Source of the DNA: Streptomyces sp. CB00455
Lineage (GTDB): Bacteria; Actinomycetota; Actinomycetes; Streptomycetales; Streptomycetaceae
Length of the DNA stretch: 64,000 nucleotides
Direction: 5' to 3'
Assembly: GCF_001905445.1 (NCBI RefSeq)
Contig: NZ_LIVQ01000009.1
Coordinates: 167,512 to 231,511 of the forward strand
Of the stretch, positions 25,237 to 33,339 are shown one piece after another; the first letter of the stretch is position 1; each line of letters starts with the position of its first letter. The notes beneath the pieces were generated by a model. It searched no databases. It saw nothing but the letters and a program-made list of their open reading frames with translations, and was not told where the DNA came from. The position numbers and the translations under genes are program-made.

Positions 25237-25680
25237 GGCGGTTGCGGCTCCTGGTGCGGCGTGGATCTGCTGGGCCGCTGCGTCGCTGGAGCGGCTGGTT
25301 GACGTGGGCATTGGCATTGTCCGGATCAACGATACGGCCCGCACGCGGGCGCCTCCCGGCCGGGGCGCGCCTGCCGGACGGGCCGGCGGGCCCGGCGACA
25401 CGCCGCCGCCCTCCCGGGACTGTGCCCCCACTCCGCGAGAGCCGAACGGTCGAGGCGGGCCCGGTGGGGCGGGGACGCTCCGGGGCGTCCGCGCAGGCCG
25501 GCCGACCCACCGCCGGCCCGCAGACCGGCCCCGCCAAGGGTTCGCGAGCCGAGGAGGCACCCCGCAGCGGCGCCGCCCCACCCGAACCCGCCGCACACCG
25601 ACTCCGGCCCTGGCCCTGGCCCTACGCGCCCCGGGGCGAAGCCCTCGCTCCAGGCCCCGGGGTGCGTACAGGCGTACGGG
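25237..25680. other. 444-base noncoding spacer between cobT and cobA
   Basis: No supported gene. Several GC-rich self-complementary stretches occur, for example the 12-base palindrome CGCCCCGGGGCG at 25627-25638, which may contribute to termination of the cobT transcript. No cobalamin riboswitch core was recognised upstream of cobA. Confidence 0.5.
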
Positions 25681-28600
25681 CTACTTCTCCGTGACGCCCG
25701 CCGAGTCGAACGTCGCGACCTCGTGCATCGCGCGGGCCGCGCTCTGGACCAGCGGGAGGGCCAGCAGCGCGCCCGTTCCCTCGCCGAGGCGCAGGTCCAG
25801 GTCGACCAGCGGGCGCAGGCCGAGCTTGTTGAGGGCCGCCACGTGGCCCGGCTCCGCACTGCGGTGGCCGGCGATGCAGGCCGACAGGGCTTCCGGCGCG
25901 ATGGCACGGGCCACCAGCGCGGCCGCGCCCGCGCTGACGCCGTCCAGGATGACCGGGGTGCGCAGCGAGGCGCCGCCCAGCAGGAGCCCCACGATCGCCG
26001 CGTGCTCCAGGCCGCCGATGGCGGCGAGGACGCCGATCGGGTCCGCCGGGTCGGGCTGGTGGAGCTCCAGGGCGCGGCGTACGACCTCGACCTTGCGGGC
26101 GTGGGTCTCGTCGTTGATGCCGGTGCCGCGGCCGGTGACCTCCGCCGCGTCGACCCCGGTGAAGACGGAGATCAGGGCGGCGGACACCGTGGTGTTCGCG
26201 ATGCCCATCTCGCCGGTGAGCAGCGCCTTGTTGCCGGCCGCGACCAGATCGCGGGCCGTCTCGATGCCGACCTCGATGGCCGCCACCGCTTCCTCGCGGG
26301 TCATCGCGGGGCCGACCGACAGGTCCGCGGTGCCGGGGCGGACCTTGCGCGGGAGCAGCCCGGGGGTGGCGGGGAGGTCACCGGCCACGCCGACGTCGAT
26401 CACGCAGACCTCGGCGCCGACCTGGTTGGCGAAGGCGTTGCAGACCGCTCCGCCGCCGAGGAAGTTGGCCACCATCTGGGTGGTGACCTCCTGCGGCCAC
26501 GGCGTGACGCCCTGGGCGTGCACACCGTGGTCACCGGCGAAGATGGCGACGGCGGCGGGCTCCGGGATCGGCGGCGGGCAGACCCGGGAGAGGCCGCTGA
26601 GCTGGGCCGAGATGATTTCGAGCATGCCCAGGGCCCCGGCGGGCTTGGTCATGCGCTTCTGCCGCTCCCACGCTTCTCCGAGCGCCTTCGCGTCGAGCGG
26701 GCGGATGGAGGCGACGGTTTCCGACAGGAGGTCGTGCGGCTCCTCGCCGGGCAGGGCGCGGCGGCCGTAGGTCTCCTCGTGGACGACCCACGAGAGCGGC
26801 CGGCGCTGCGACCAGCCGGCCTGCGCCAGCTCGGGCTCCTCCGGGAACTCGTCGACGTATCCGACGCACAGGTAGGCGACGACCTCGAGGTGCTCCGGCA
26901 GGCCGAGCTCGCGGACCATCTCGCGCTCGTCGAAGAAGCTGACCCAGCCGACGCCGAGGCCCTCGGCGCGGGCGGCGAGCCAGAGGTTCTCGACGGCGAG
27001 GGCGGAGGAGTACGGCGCCATCTGCGGCTGGGTGTGCCGGCCGAGGGTGTGGCGGCCGCCGCGGGTGGGGTCGGCGGTGACGACGATGTTCACCGGGGTG
27101 TCGAGGATGGCCTCGATCTTGAGTTCCTTGAACTGCTTGGCCCGGGCCTTGGGCAGCGAGTTCGCGTAGGCCTCGCGCTGGCGCTGGGCGAGCTCGTGCA
27201 TCGTCCGGCGGGTCTCGGCGGAGCGGATGACGACGAAGTCCCAGGGCTGGGAGTGGCCGACGCTGGGCGCGGTGTGGGCCGCCTCCAGGACGCGCAGGAG
27301 CACCTCGTGCGGGATGGGGTCGGTGCGGAAGCCCTTGCGGATGTCGCGGCGCTCGCGCATGACGCGCAGGACGGCTTCGCGCTCGGCGTCGTCGTAGGCG
27401 GGGGCCGCCTCTCCGGCGGAGGGCTCGGCCGGTGCGGCCTCGGGCGCGGACTCCGCGTCCGCGGCGACGGGCGCGAGCCGGGCCTCGTCGGCCTCGGTCT
27501 CGGTCTCGGGGGCTGCCTGGGGCGCCACCGGCTCGGGCGACGCCTCCGCCGCAACGGCCGCCACGGGCTGCGGGGGCCCGGGCTCGGCCACGGGTCCGGG
27601 CTGCGCGACGGCTGCCGGGAGCGGGCCGGTCGCGGCCGGCTGCGACGGTACGGGCTCCGCTTCCCCGCCGGCCGGGTCGGCGTCGGCCGCGGGCACGGCG
27701 ACGGCCTCGGCCACGGCCTGCGCCGGGACGGGCTCTGCGGCCGGAGCCGCCGGGTGGTCCTGCGCGGGTTCGGGCGCGCCGGCCCCGGACGCCTCGGCGG
27801 CGGCCTGTTCAACGACGGCCGGCTCGGCGGCGGCCTGTTCGGCGGCGGCCGGCTCGGGTTCCGGCGCCTGGACCACCGTTTCGGCGGGAGCGGCGACGGG
27901 GACGGACTGCGCGTCGGCACCGGCCTCGGTCTCGGGCACGGCCGCAGCCGGGTCCGCGCCTTCGGCCGCAGCCGCGGTCTCAGCGGGAACGGCGCCGGCA
28001 ACCGCCTCGGCTGCGGGGGCCTGCTCCGGCTGCGCCTGCCCGGCCTGCACCACACCCTGCTCGGACTGCTGCTCCGGCGCGACGACCGGCTCTGCCTGCT
28101 GCTCCGGCGCGACGACCGGCTCTGCCTGCTGCTCACCCGCGGGAACGTCGGGGACCACGACGGCTTCCACGGCTTCCGCAGGCGCAGCCACGGCTTCCGC
28201 GGGCGCAGCCACGGGTTCCGGCGCAGCCACCGGCTCCGGCGCGGTCCCGGCGAAGGCCGCCTGTGCCGCCGGCTCCGCGACCTGGGCCGGAGCGGAGCTC
28301 CACGGCTCGCCGGCCTGCGGCGGGACCTCGCCGAGCTGCGGGGCGGCGGCGCTCTCCTCGCGGGGGACGTCCAGGTATTCGGGGCCCGTGGTCGGCGGCC
28401 CGGCCTGGCGCAGGGGCATCGGCGCGGCCGGGGTGCCCGGCGCGGGGGCGACGGGAGCGGCGGCGGGCGCGGCCTGGGCGGCGGGCGCGGCGGCCGGTCC
28501 CCGGTCCGCGAGGGACCGTACGACACCACCGGTGGCGTCGGGGACGGGCGGGCCCATGTGCAATGGCCGCCGGACCGGGGCCGGGGCGGCGGGCGCGGCC

Positions 28601-29046
28601 GCGGGCGGCGGGACGGACAGCCCGCCGAGGTCGAGCGCGCCGGAGTCGCGGCCGCCCGCTTCGTGGGCGCCGGCGCTGTAGGAGGCGTCGGGGAAGGACT
28701 GCTGGGCGAAGTCGGGGTACGTGCCGTGCTCGGCGTACGTCCCGGGAGCCGCGGGGTAGGACGGCTCGGCGCCGTAGGGCGCGTCCGCGTACGTCTGGGG
28801 CGGGGCCGGGGCGGGGAAGGCCGGGGCCGGCGGGACGACCTGCGGGTCGCTCCACGCGCCCTGGCTGCTCGGCATCAGCAGCAGTTCCTCGTCCTCCTGC
28901 CCGGCCGGGTCGTCCACGAGGTCCTGGAAGGCGTAGCCGGGGGGAAGCGGCGGCGGGACCTGGACCGGAGCGGGGATGCCCTGCTGATCCACCATGCCCG
29001 CGTTGTCCGGGTGACCCTCGCCCGGGACCTGGCCGGTGTCAGTCAT
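25681..29046 (-). CDS. cobT: BluB-CobT fusion with long disordered N-terminus
   Basis: A 1121-residue protein with three parts. Residues 1 to about 545 are low-complexity Ala/Pro/Glu/Val sequence with internal repeats such as AEPVVAPEQQ. Residues about 548-765 form a nitroreductase-fold BluB domain (RDIRKGFRTDPIPHEVLLRV, APSVGHSQPWDFVVI, GVGWVSFF), which makes 5,6-dimethylbenzimidazole from FMN. Residues about 780-1121 are CobT (RMTKPAGALG, FAGDHGVHAQGVTPWP, the GEMGIANTT loop, GRGTGI, LDGVSAGAAAL), which transfers it to nicotinate mononucleotide to give alpha-ribazole phosphate. Fusion of maker and user of the lower ligand suggests channelling. The start ATG at 29046 gives MTDTGQVPGEG. It lies 274 bases downstream of cobL. 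Confidence 0.92.
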   Translation of the reverse strand: MTDTGQVPGEGHPDNAGMVDQQGIPAPVQVPPPLPPGYAFQDLVDDPAGQEDEELLLMPSSQGAWSDPQVVPPAPAFPAPAPPQTYADAPYGAEPSYPAAPGTYAEHGTYPDFAQQSFPDASYSAGAHEAGGRDSGALDLGGLSVPPPAAAPAAPAPVRRPLHMGPPVPDATGGVVRSLADRGPAAAPAAQAAPAAAPVAPAPGTPAAPMPLRQAGPPTTGPEYLDVPREESAAAPQLGEVPPQAGEPWSSAPAQVAEPAAQAAFAGTAPEPVAAPEPVAAPAEAVAAPAEAVEAVVVPDVPAGEQQAEPVVAPEQQAEPVVAPEQQSEQGVVQAGQAQPEQAPAAEAVAGAVPAETAAAAEGADPAAAVPETEAGADAQSVPVAAPAETVVQAPEPEPAAAEQAAAEPAVVEQAAAEASGAGAPEPAQDHPAAPAAEPVPAQAVAEAVAVPAADADPAGGEAEPVPSQPAATGPLPAAVAQPGPVAEPGPPQPVAAVAAEASPEPVAPQAAPETETEADEARLAPVAADAESAPEAAPAEPSAGEAAPAYDDAEREAVLRVMRERRDIRKGFRTDPIPHEVLLRVLEAAHTAPSVGHSQPWDFVVIRSAETRRTMHELAQRQREAYANSLPKARAKQFKELKIEAILDTPVNIVVTADPTRGGRHTLGRHTQPQMAPYSSALAVENLWLAARAEGLGVGWVSFFDEREMVRELGLPEHLEVVAYLCVGYVDEFPEEPELAQAGWSQRRPLSWVVHEETYGRRALPGEEPHDLLSETVASIRPLDAKALGEAWERQKRMTKPAGALGMLEIISAQLSGLSRVCPPPIPEPAAVAIFAGDHGVHAQGVTPWPQEVTTQMVANFLGGGAVCNAFANQVGAEVCVIDVGVAGDLPATPGLLPRKVRPGTADLSVGPAMTREEAVAAIEVGIETARDLVAAGNKALLTGEMGIANTTVSAALISVFTGVDAAEVTGRGTGINDETHARKVEVVRRALELHQPDPADPIGVLAAIGGLEHAAIVGLLLGGASLRTPVILDGVSAGAAALVARAIAPEALSACIAGHRSAEPGHVAALNKLGLRPLVDLDLRLGEGTGALLALPLVQSAARAMHEVATFDSAGVTEK

Positions 29047-29124
29047 GCGTACCCCTCGCCCATCGGTGTTGCCTGTTCGGTCGCCCGGTCGTCCACGATG
29101 CCGCCGTGCGCAGTTGCCGTGCGG

Positions 29125-29233
29125 GGTTGCCCTGCGGCATTCGTGCCTCACGAGCGCCTGCGGGGCAACCACTAAGCATTGTCGCGCCCGTTCGCCACCA
29201 CGGCGGCCATAACCGCCGCGGTCCACTGTGGAC
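29125..29233 (-). promoter_or_regulatory. Structured leader and palindrome upstream of cobT
   Basis: Three elements occur in the cobL-cobT gap: a hairpin at 29125-29170 (GGTTGCCC with GGGCAACC, enclosing TCGTG/CACGA), a second stem at 29198-29221 (CCACGGCGG with CCGCCGCGG), and the palindrome GTCCAC-T-GTGGAC at 29221-29233. The first two may form in the cobT mRNA leader; the third could be an operator. The conserved cobalamin riboswitch core was not recognised. Confidence 0.42.
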
Positions 29234-29320
29234 TGCGCCACGTCGGGCGTCGTCCGGTGCCGTGATGCCCGGATCGTCCAGGGCAGTACGACGATCGGCC
29301 AGCCTACCCCGGGGCCCGCT

Positions 29321-30529
29321 TCAGCGGGTCACGGGGCGTTCGGCGGCCAGCAGGAAGACCACGGAGCGCTCCTGTTCGGCCCAGGTGAGGGTGTCCAGGC
29401 CCACGGACTGGAGCAGCGCGCACTCGACGGCGTACCCGTGTTCGGTGAGGGCGCGGCCGATGGCCTCGGCCTCGTCGCGCGTGGAGGCGTGGCTGACGAT
29501 CCGTTCGGGACGGCGGTCGGCGACGGCCGCGACGACCTCGGCTCCCCCGCCGCCGACGCGTACGACGTCGGGTTCGGGGAGGTTCTCCAGGACGTGCGGG
29601 GCGTGCCCGGCCACGATCTGGATCTGGACGCCTCGGTTGCGGGCGGCGGCGGCCACCCTGTCGCAGGCCCGGGGGTCGGCGTCCACGGCGATGACGGCCG
29701 CGCCGAGCGCGGCGGCGTCCACGGCGACACGGCCGGAGCCGGCGCCGATGTCCCAGACGAGGTCGCCGGTGCGCGGGCCGAGGCGGGCGAGCTGGGCGGC
29801 GCGCAGCTGCGCGGACTCGCCCTCCCCCGTGTCGGCCTGCGGTGTGGCCCAGCCGCGTCCGGCGGAGCGGGAGTGGGCCGGGTTCTGCCCGAACAGCCAG
29901 CCCGGTTCGGCGTCCGGGGCCTGACCGGCGCCGCCGATGACGATGACGACGTTGGGGTCGCGCCAGGTGTGGTCGGCGGCCTTGTCGGAGGTGAGGACGC
30001 TGACCTGTTCCCTGTCGGTGCCGAGTTCCTCGCAGATGACGAAGGTGCGGTGGACCCCTTCGAGGAGCAGCGCGAGTTCGGCGGGGCCGGCGCCGGGCGA
30101 GGTGAGGACGGCGACCTTGCCGTGGGCGCGGATGACGTTGACGGCGCGGCGCAGGGTGCGCGGGTGGGCGACGACGACCTGGGCGTCGTCCCAGGGCATG
30201 CCGGCGCGGGCGAAGGCGGCGGCGACGGAGGACACGGCCGGGACGACCTCGACCTCCAGGCCGTGCTCCGGGGCCCGCAGGGTGCGTACGACGCCGAAGA
30301 AGCCCGGGTCGCCGTCGGCGAAGACGACGGCGCTGCCGCGGTGGCCGGCGATGCGGCGGGCGGCGAGGCCGAGGCTGCCGAGGCGGATGCGCTCGGCGGT
30401 GGGCGGAACCTCGGGGAGCGCGAGGTGGTGCGCCGCGCCGGCCACGAGGGTGGCCGCGCAGAGCGCGGACCGGGCGGCCGCGGTCAGGGGCGAGCCGTCC
30501 CAGCCGATCACCGTGACCCGGTCGGCCAT
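29321..30529 (-). CDS. cobL: CobL: precorrin-6Y C5,15-methyltransferase (decarboxylating), CbiE-CbiT fusion
   Basis: A 402-residue two-domain enzyme of cobalamin synthesis. The N-terminal CbiE tetrapyrrole methylase domain (about 1-200) has the FADGDPGFFGVVRTL segment and VVPAVSSVAAAFARAG. The C-terminal CbiT domain (about 225-402) has the S-adenosylmethionine motif LVWDIGAGSGRVAVDAA and VIAVDADPRACDRVAAAARN. Together they methylate C-5 and C-15 and decarboxylate the acetate side chain of ring C. ATG at 30529 follows GGAGACTGACGACG. Likely in the same functional group as cobT and cobA downstream on the same strand. Confidence 0.94.
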   Translation of the reverse strand: MADRVTVIGWDGSPLTAAARSALCAATLVAGAAHHLALPEVPPTAERIRLGSLGLAARRIAGHRGSAVVFADGDPGFFGVVRTLRAPEHGLEVEVVPAVSSVAAAFARAGMPWDDAQVVVAHPRTLRRAVNVIRAHGKVAVLTSPGAGPAELALLLEGVHRTFVICEELGTDREQVSVLTSDKAADHTWRDPNVVIVIGGAGQAPDAEPGWLFGQNPAHSRSAGRGWATPQADTGEGESAQLRAAQLARLGPRTGDLVWDIGAGSGRVAVDAAALGAAVIAVDADPRACDRVAAAARNRGVQIQIVAGHAPHVLENLPEPDVVRVGGGGAEVVAAVADRRPERIVSHASTRDEAEAIGRALTEHGYAVECALLQSVGLDTLTWAEQERSVVFLLAAERPVTR

Positions 30530-30611
30530 CGTCGTCAGTCTCCTGGTGTGGGGTCAGGCGAAGTCTCGTCGGGGGCGGGGGCGCGCACGGTGAGACTACC
30601 TGGTCATCGGG

Positions 30612-31346
30612 TCAGTTGCGGTCGGCGCCGACGGGCCGGCCGTTCGCGTCGGCCCGCTCCGCGCGCGCGGTCCCGGCGCTCCCCGCCGCCGTCACGGCCC
30701 CGGCGGTCTCGGCGGTGTAGCTGTCGTACCCGTCGTAGTCGCCGTAGTCCCCGTAGCCGTCCGGGTCGTCGAGGTCCTCGGGGACGAGGCTCCAGACGAT
30801 GAGGTCGGTGCGGGTGTCGGTCCAGGTGCCGGCGGCGTTCTGGGTGCGCACTATCCACGCGTTGCGCAGGACGCCCTCGCTGATGCAGCCGATCTTCTGG
30901 GCGACCTGCTGGGAGGCGGTGTTGTCGGCGGCGGTGCGCAGTTCGAGGCGTTCGAAGCCCTGTTCGCGAAAGAGCCACCGGGCGACGGCCAGGACGGATT
31001 CGCTGGCGTAGCCCTCACCCCGGGCCCAGGGGGCGGTGACGTAGCCGACCTCGGTGGCGCGTGTGCGCCAGTTGGTGTTCTGGAGGTGGACGATGCCCAC
31101 GAGGCGCTGGGTGAGGAATTCGGTGACGGCGAAGACGATGCCGCGGCCCTCGGTGCGTTCGGTGTGGGAGTGCCGGGTGGCCCAGCCGTGGGCGTCGGCC
31201 CGGGTGTAGGGGTGCGGGACACAGGTCCAGGCGGTGATGTTCTCGTCGTTCATCATCTCGGTGAGCGCGGTGACGTCCTCTTCCTCGAAGGGGCGCAGCA
31301 CCAGCCGGTCCGTGCTGATGGTGACGTCCGGGAAGGTGGTAGTCAT
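30612..31346 (-). CDS. RimJ/RimL-type GNAT acetyltransferase with acidic Tyr/Gly tail
   Basis: A 244-residue protein. Residues 1-175 are a RimJ/RimL-like acetyltransferase: ISTDRLVLRPFEEEDVTALTEMM at the start, VGYVTAPWARGEGYASESVL (acetyl-CoA loop) and LELRTAADNTASQQVAQKIG (motif B). The tail (about 190-244) is low complexity and includes GYGDYGDYDGYDSY, a repeated Tyr/Gly/Asp pattern typical of disordered interaction segments. ATG at 31346 has GGAG six bases upstream; two further in-frame ATGs lie upstream. Substrate unknown; related enzymes acetylate protein N-termini or small amines. Confidence 0.88.
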   Translation of the reverse strand: MTTTFPDVTISTDRLVLRPFEEEDVTALTEMMNDENITAWTCVPHPYTRADAHGWATRHSHTERTEGRGIVFAVTEFLTQRLVGIVHLQNTNWRTRATEVGYVTAPWARGEGYASESVLAVARWLFREQGFERLELRTAADNTASQQVAQKIGCISEGVLRNAWIVRTQNAAGTWTDTRTDLIVWSLVPEDLDDPDGYGDYGDYDGYDSYTAETAGAVTAAGSAGTARAERADANGRPVGADRN

Positions 31347-31596
31347 GCGCAGCTCCATGCCTGGGAACGTGGTGCGACCGTGGTGCGATACGACTGTGGG
31401 GCGGGACCGTTCGTGCGGGTCGTAGGCCACAGCATGCAGCATCGGCGGGGGGATGTGCAGGGCCGGGTTGCCCGGAAGCGGGCAGAGCTCGGCCCCGCGC
31501 GCCGACAGGGGCGTGCGGGGCCGAAGTACCTGGCCAGGGGGCGGGCCCGGCCTGGCTGCCGGACCGCGTGCGGCGGGCCGGGAGACCGGGGGCCGG

Positions 31597-31716
31597 GTCA
31601 GGAGACCCGGGCCGGGAAGCCGGGGTCAGGAGACCCGGGCCGGGAAGCCGGGGTCAGGAGACCCGGGCCGGGAAGCCGGGGTCAGGAGACCCGGGCCGGG
31701 AAGCCGGGGTCAGGAG
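31597..31716. repeat. 28-base tandem array next to the metQ stop
   Basis: Four exact head-to-tail copies of a 28-base unit beginning GTCAGGAGACCCGGGCCGGG occupy 31597-31624, 31625-31652, 31653-31680 and 31681-31708, with a partial fifth running into the stop codon of metQ. Copies are directly adjacent with no spacers, so this is not a CRISPR array. Confidence 0.95.
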
Positions 31717-32570
31717 GCCGGGGTGCCGAAGGCCGGGACGACCGAGCCCTGGTACTTCTCCTCGATGAACTTCTTCACGTCGTCGGAGTTCAGGAGCTTG
31801 GCGAGCTTCTGGATCCGCGGGTCGTCCTGGTTGCCGTCCTTGACCGCGAGGAAGTTGGCGTAGGGGTTGCCCTCGGCCTTCTCCAGTATCAGCGCGTCCT
31901 TGGCCGGCGACAGGTCGGCCTCGATCGCGTAGTTGCCGTTGATGACGGCGGCGTCGACGTCGCCGAGGGCGCGCGGGACGGTGGCGGCCTCCAGCTCCTT
32001 GAACTCCAGGCCCTTCTTGTCGGTGATGTCGGACAGCTTCGCGCTGGTGCCGACACCTTCCTTGAGGGTGATCAGGTTGTTCGCGGCGAGCAGCTGGAGC
32101 GCGCGGCCCTCGTTGGTGGTGTCGTTGGGGACGGCGATGGTCTGGCCGGCCTTGATGTCGCCGAGGGCCTTGGCCTTCTTGGAGTAGAGGCCGAGGGGCT
32201 CCAGGTGCACGTTGGCGACGGGCACGATGTGCGTGTTGTTCTTCTTGTTGAAGTCGTCGAGGTACGGCTTGTGCTGGAAGTAGTTGCCGTCGACCTGGCC
32301 CTGCTCGGTGGCGGTGTTCGGCAGGACGTAGTCCGTGAACTCCTTGACCTCGAGCTTGAGGCCTTCCTTCGCGGCGAGCTTGTCCTTGACGAAGTTCAGG
32401 ATGTCGGCGTGCGGGCTCGGGGAGGCCGCGATGACGAGCGGCTTGCTCTCGTCGGTCTTGGCGCCGGCCTTGGTGGAGGACGGGTCCGAGGAGCTGCCGC
32501 AGGCGGTGAGGCCGAGGGCGAGCGCGGTGGCGGTGGCGGCGAGGGCGGTGAGCTTGACGTTCTTACGCAC
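31710..32570 (-). CDS. metQ: MetQ, methionine-binding lipoprotein
   Basis: The 286-residue substrate-binding component of a methionine ABC importer (NlpA/MetQ family). A lipoprotein signal ends in LTAC with Cys24 as the lipidated residue. The mature part contains LVIAASPSPHADILNFVKD, VDGNYFQHKPYLDDFN, ALGDIKAGQTIAVPNDTTNEGRAL and DVDAAVINGNYA, all characteristic of MetQ. It is anchored on the outer face of the membrane. GTG at 32570 follows AGAAAGG by eight bases. It is third in the metNIQ order, 100 bases after metI. The last codons lie against the 28-base tandem array. Confidence 0.95.
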   Translation of the reverse strand: MRKNVKLTALAATATALALGLTACGSSSDPSSTKAGAKTDESKPLVIAASPSPHADILNFVKDKLAAKEGLKLEVKEFTDYVLPNTATEQGQVDGNYFQHKPYLDDFNKKNNTHIVPVANVHLEPLGLYSKKAKALGDIKAGQTIAVPNDTTNEGRALQLLAANNLITLKEGVGTSAKLSDITDKKGLEFKELEAATVPRALGDVDAAVINGNYAIEADLSPAKDALILEKAEGNPYANFLAVKDGNQDDPRIQKLAKLLNSDDVKKFIEEKYQGSVVPAFGTPAS

Positions 32571-32670
32571 GAAGAGTGCCTTTCTTGCATTTGCGGGGTG
32601 GTGGCCCAAGCACGACAAGTGCGGGCTTTCGGGGAGGGAGGTCTGGTGGGGGCTTGCCGGCCCGGTCGGC

Positions 32671-33339
32671 TCAGGCCGACCGGCCGCGGCGGGCCAGGAG
32701 GCGGACCACGCCGTCGCCGAGGAGCTGGATCACCGTGACGACGGCGATCAGGACGACGACGGTGGCGATCATGAAACCGGTCTCGAACCGCTGGAAGCCG
32801 TAGGTGATGGCCTTGGAGCCGAGTCCTTCGCCGCCCACGGCGCCGGCCATCGCGGAGTAGCCGACCAGGGTGATGACGGTGGTGGTGACGGCGGCGACCA
32901 GGGAGGGCAGGGCCTGCGGCAGCAGCACCTTGCCCACCAGGGTGGGGACGGACCCGCCCATGGACTCGACGGCCTCGACCAGGCCGTGGTCCACCTCGCG
33001 GACGGCGGTCTCGACGAGCCGGGCGAAGAAGGGGATGGCACCGATGGCGAGCGGGACGATCATGGCGGTGGGGCCGATGAAGGTGCCGACGACCGCGGTG
33101 GTGACCGGGATCAGGAAGATCAGCAGGATGATGAACGGCAGCGAGCGGCCTATGTTCACGATCACGCCGAGCACCTTGTTCAGGGGCCGGTTCTGCAGCA
33201 GGCCGCCCTTGTCGGTGAGGACCAGCAGGATGCCGACGGGCAGCCCGCCGAGCACGGTCACCAGCGCGGACCACAGCACCATGTAGAGGGTGTCGTAGGT
33301 GCCCTGAGTGAGCAGGGGCTGCATCTCGGACCAGGTCAC
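32671..33339 (-). CDS. metI: MetI, methionine ABC transporter permease
   Basis: A 222-residue integral membrane permease with about five transmembrane helices. The EAA loop that docks on the ATPase is at LVEAVESMGGSVPTLVGKVLLPQALPSLV (about 135-160, conserved Glu-Ala and Gly nine residues later). The end is the basic tail GDGVVRLLARRGRSA. The start is GTG at 33339, overlapping the metN stop by four bases (GTGA), which indicates coupled translation. Works with MetN and MetQ to import D/L-methionine. Confidence 0.95.
   Translation of the reverse strand: MTWSEMQPLLTQGTYDTLYMVLWSALVTVLGGLPVGILLVLTDKGGLLQNRPLNKVLGVIVNIGRSLPFIILLIFLIPVTTAVVGTFIGPTAMIVPLAIGAIPFFARLVETAVREVDHGLVEAVESMGGSVPTLVGKVLLPQALPSLVAAVTTTVITLVGYSAMAGAVGGEGLGSKAITYGFQRFETGFMIATVVVLIAVVTVIQLLGDGVVRLLARRGRSA

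Noticed and set aside
25723..29175. A 1150-codon open frame antisense to cobT
   Set aside because: Same effect: the minus strand encodes clear BluB and CobT domains, and the plus product is Gly/Arg-rich low-complexity sequence.
31597..31716. Possible CRISPR array
   Set aside because: The 28-base units are contiguous with no spacers and no cas genes occur in the window.
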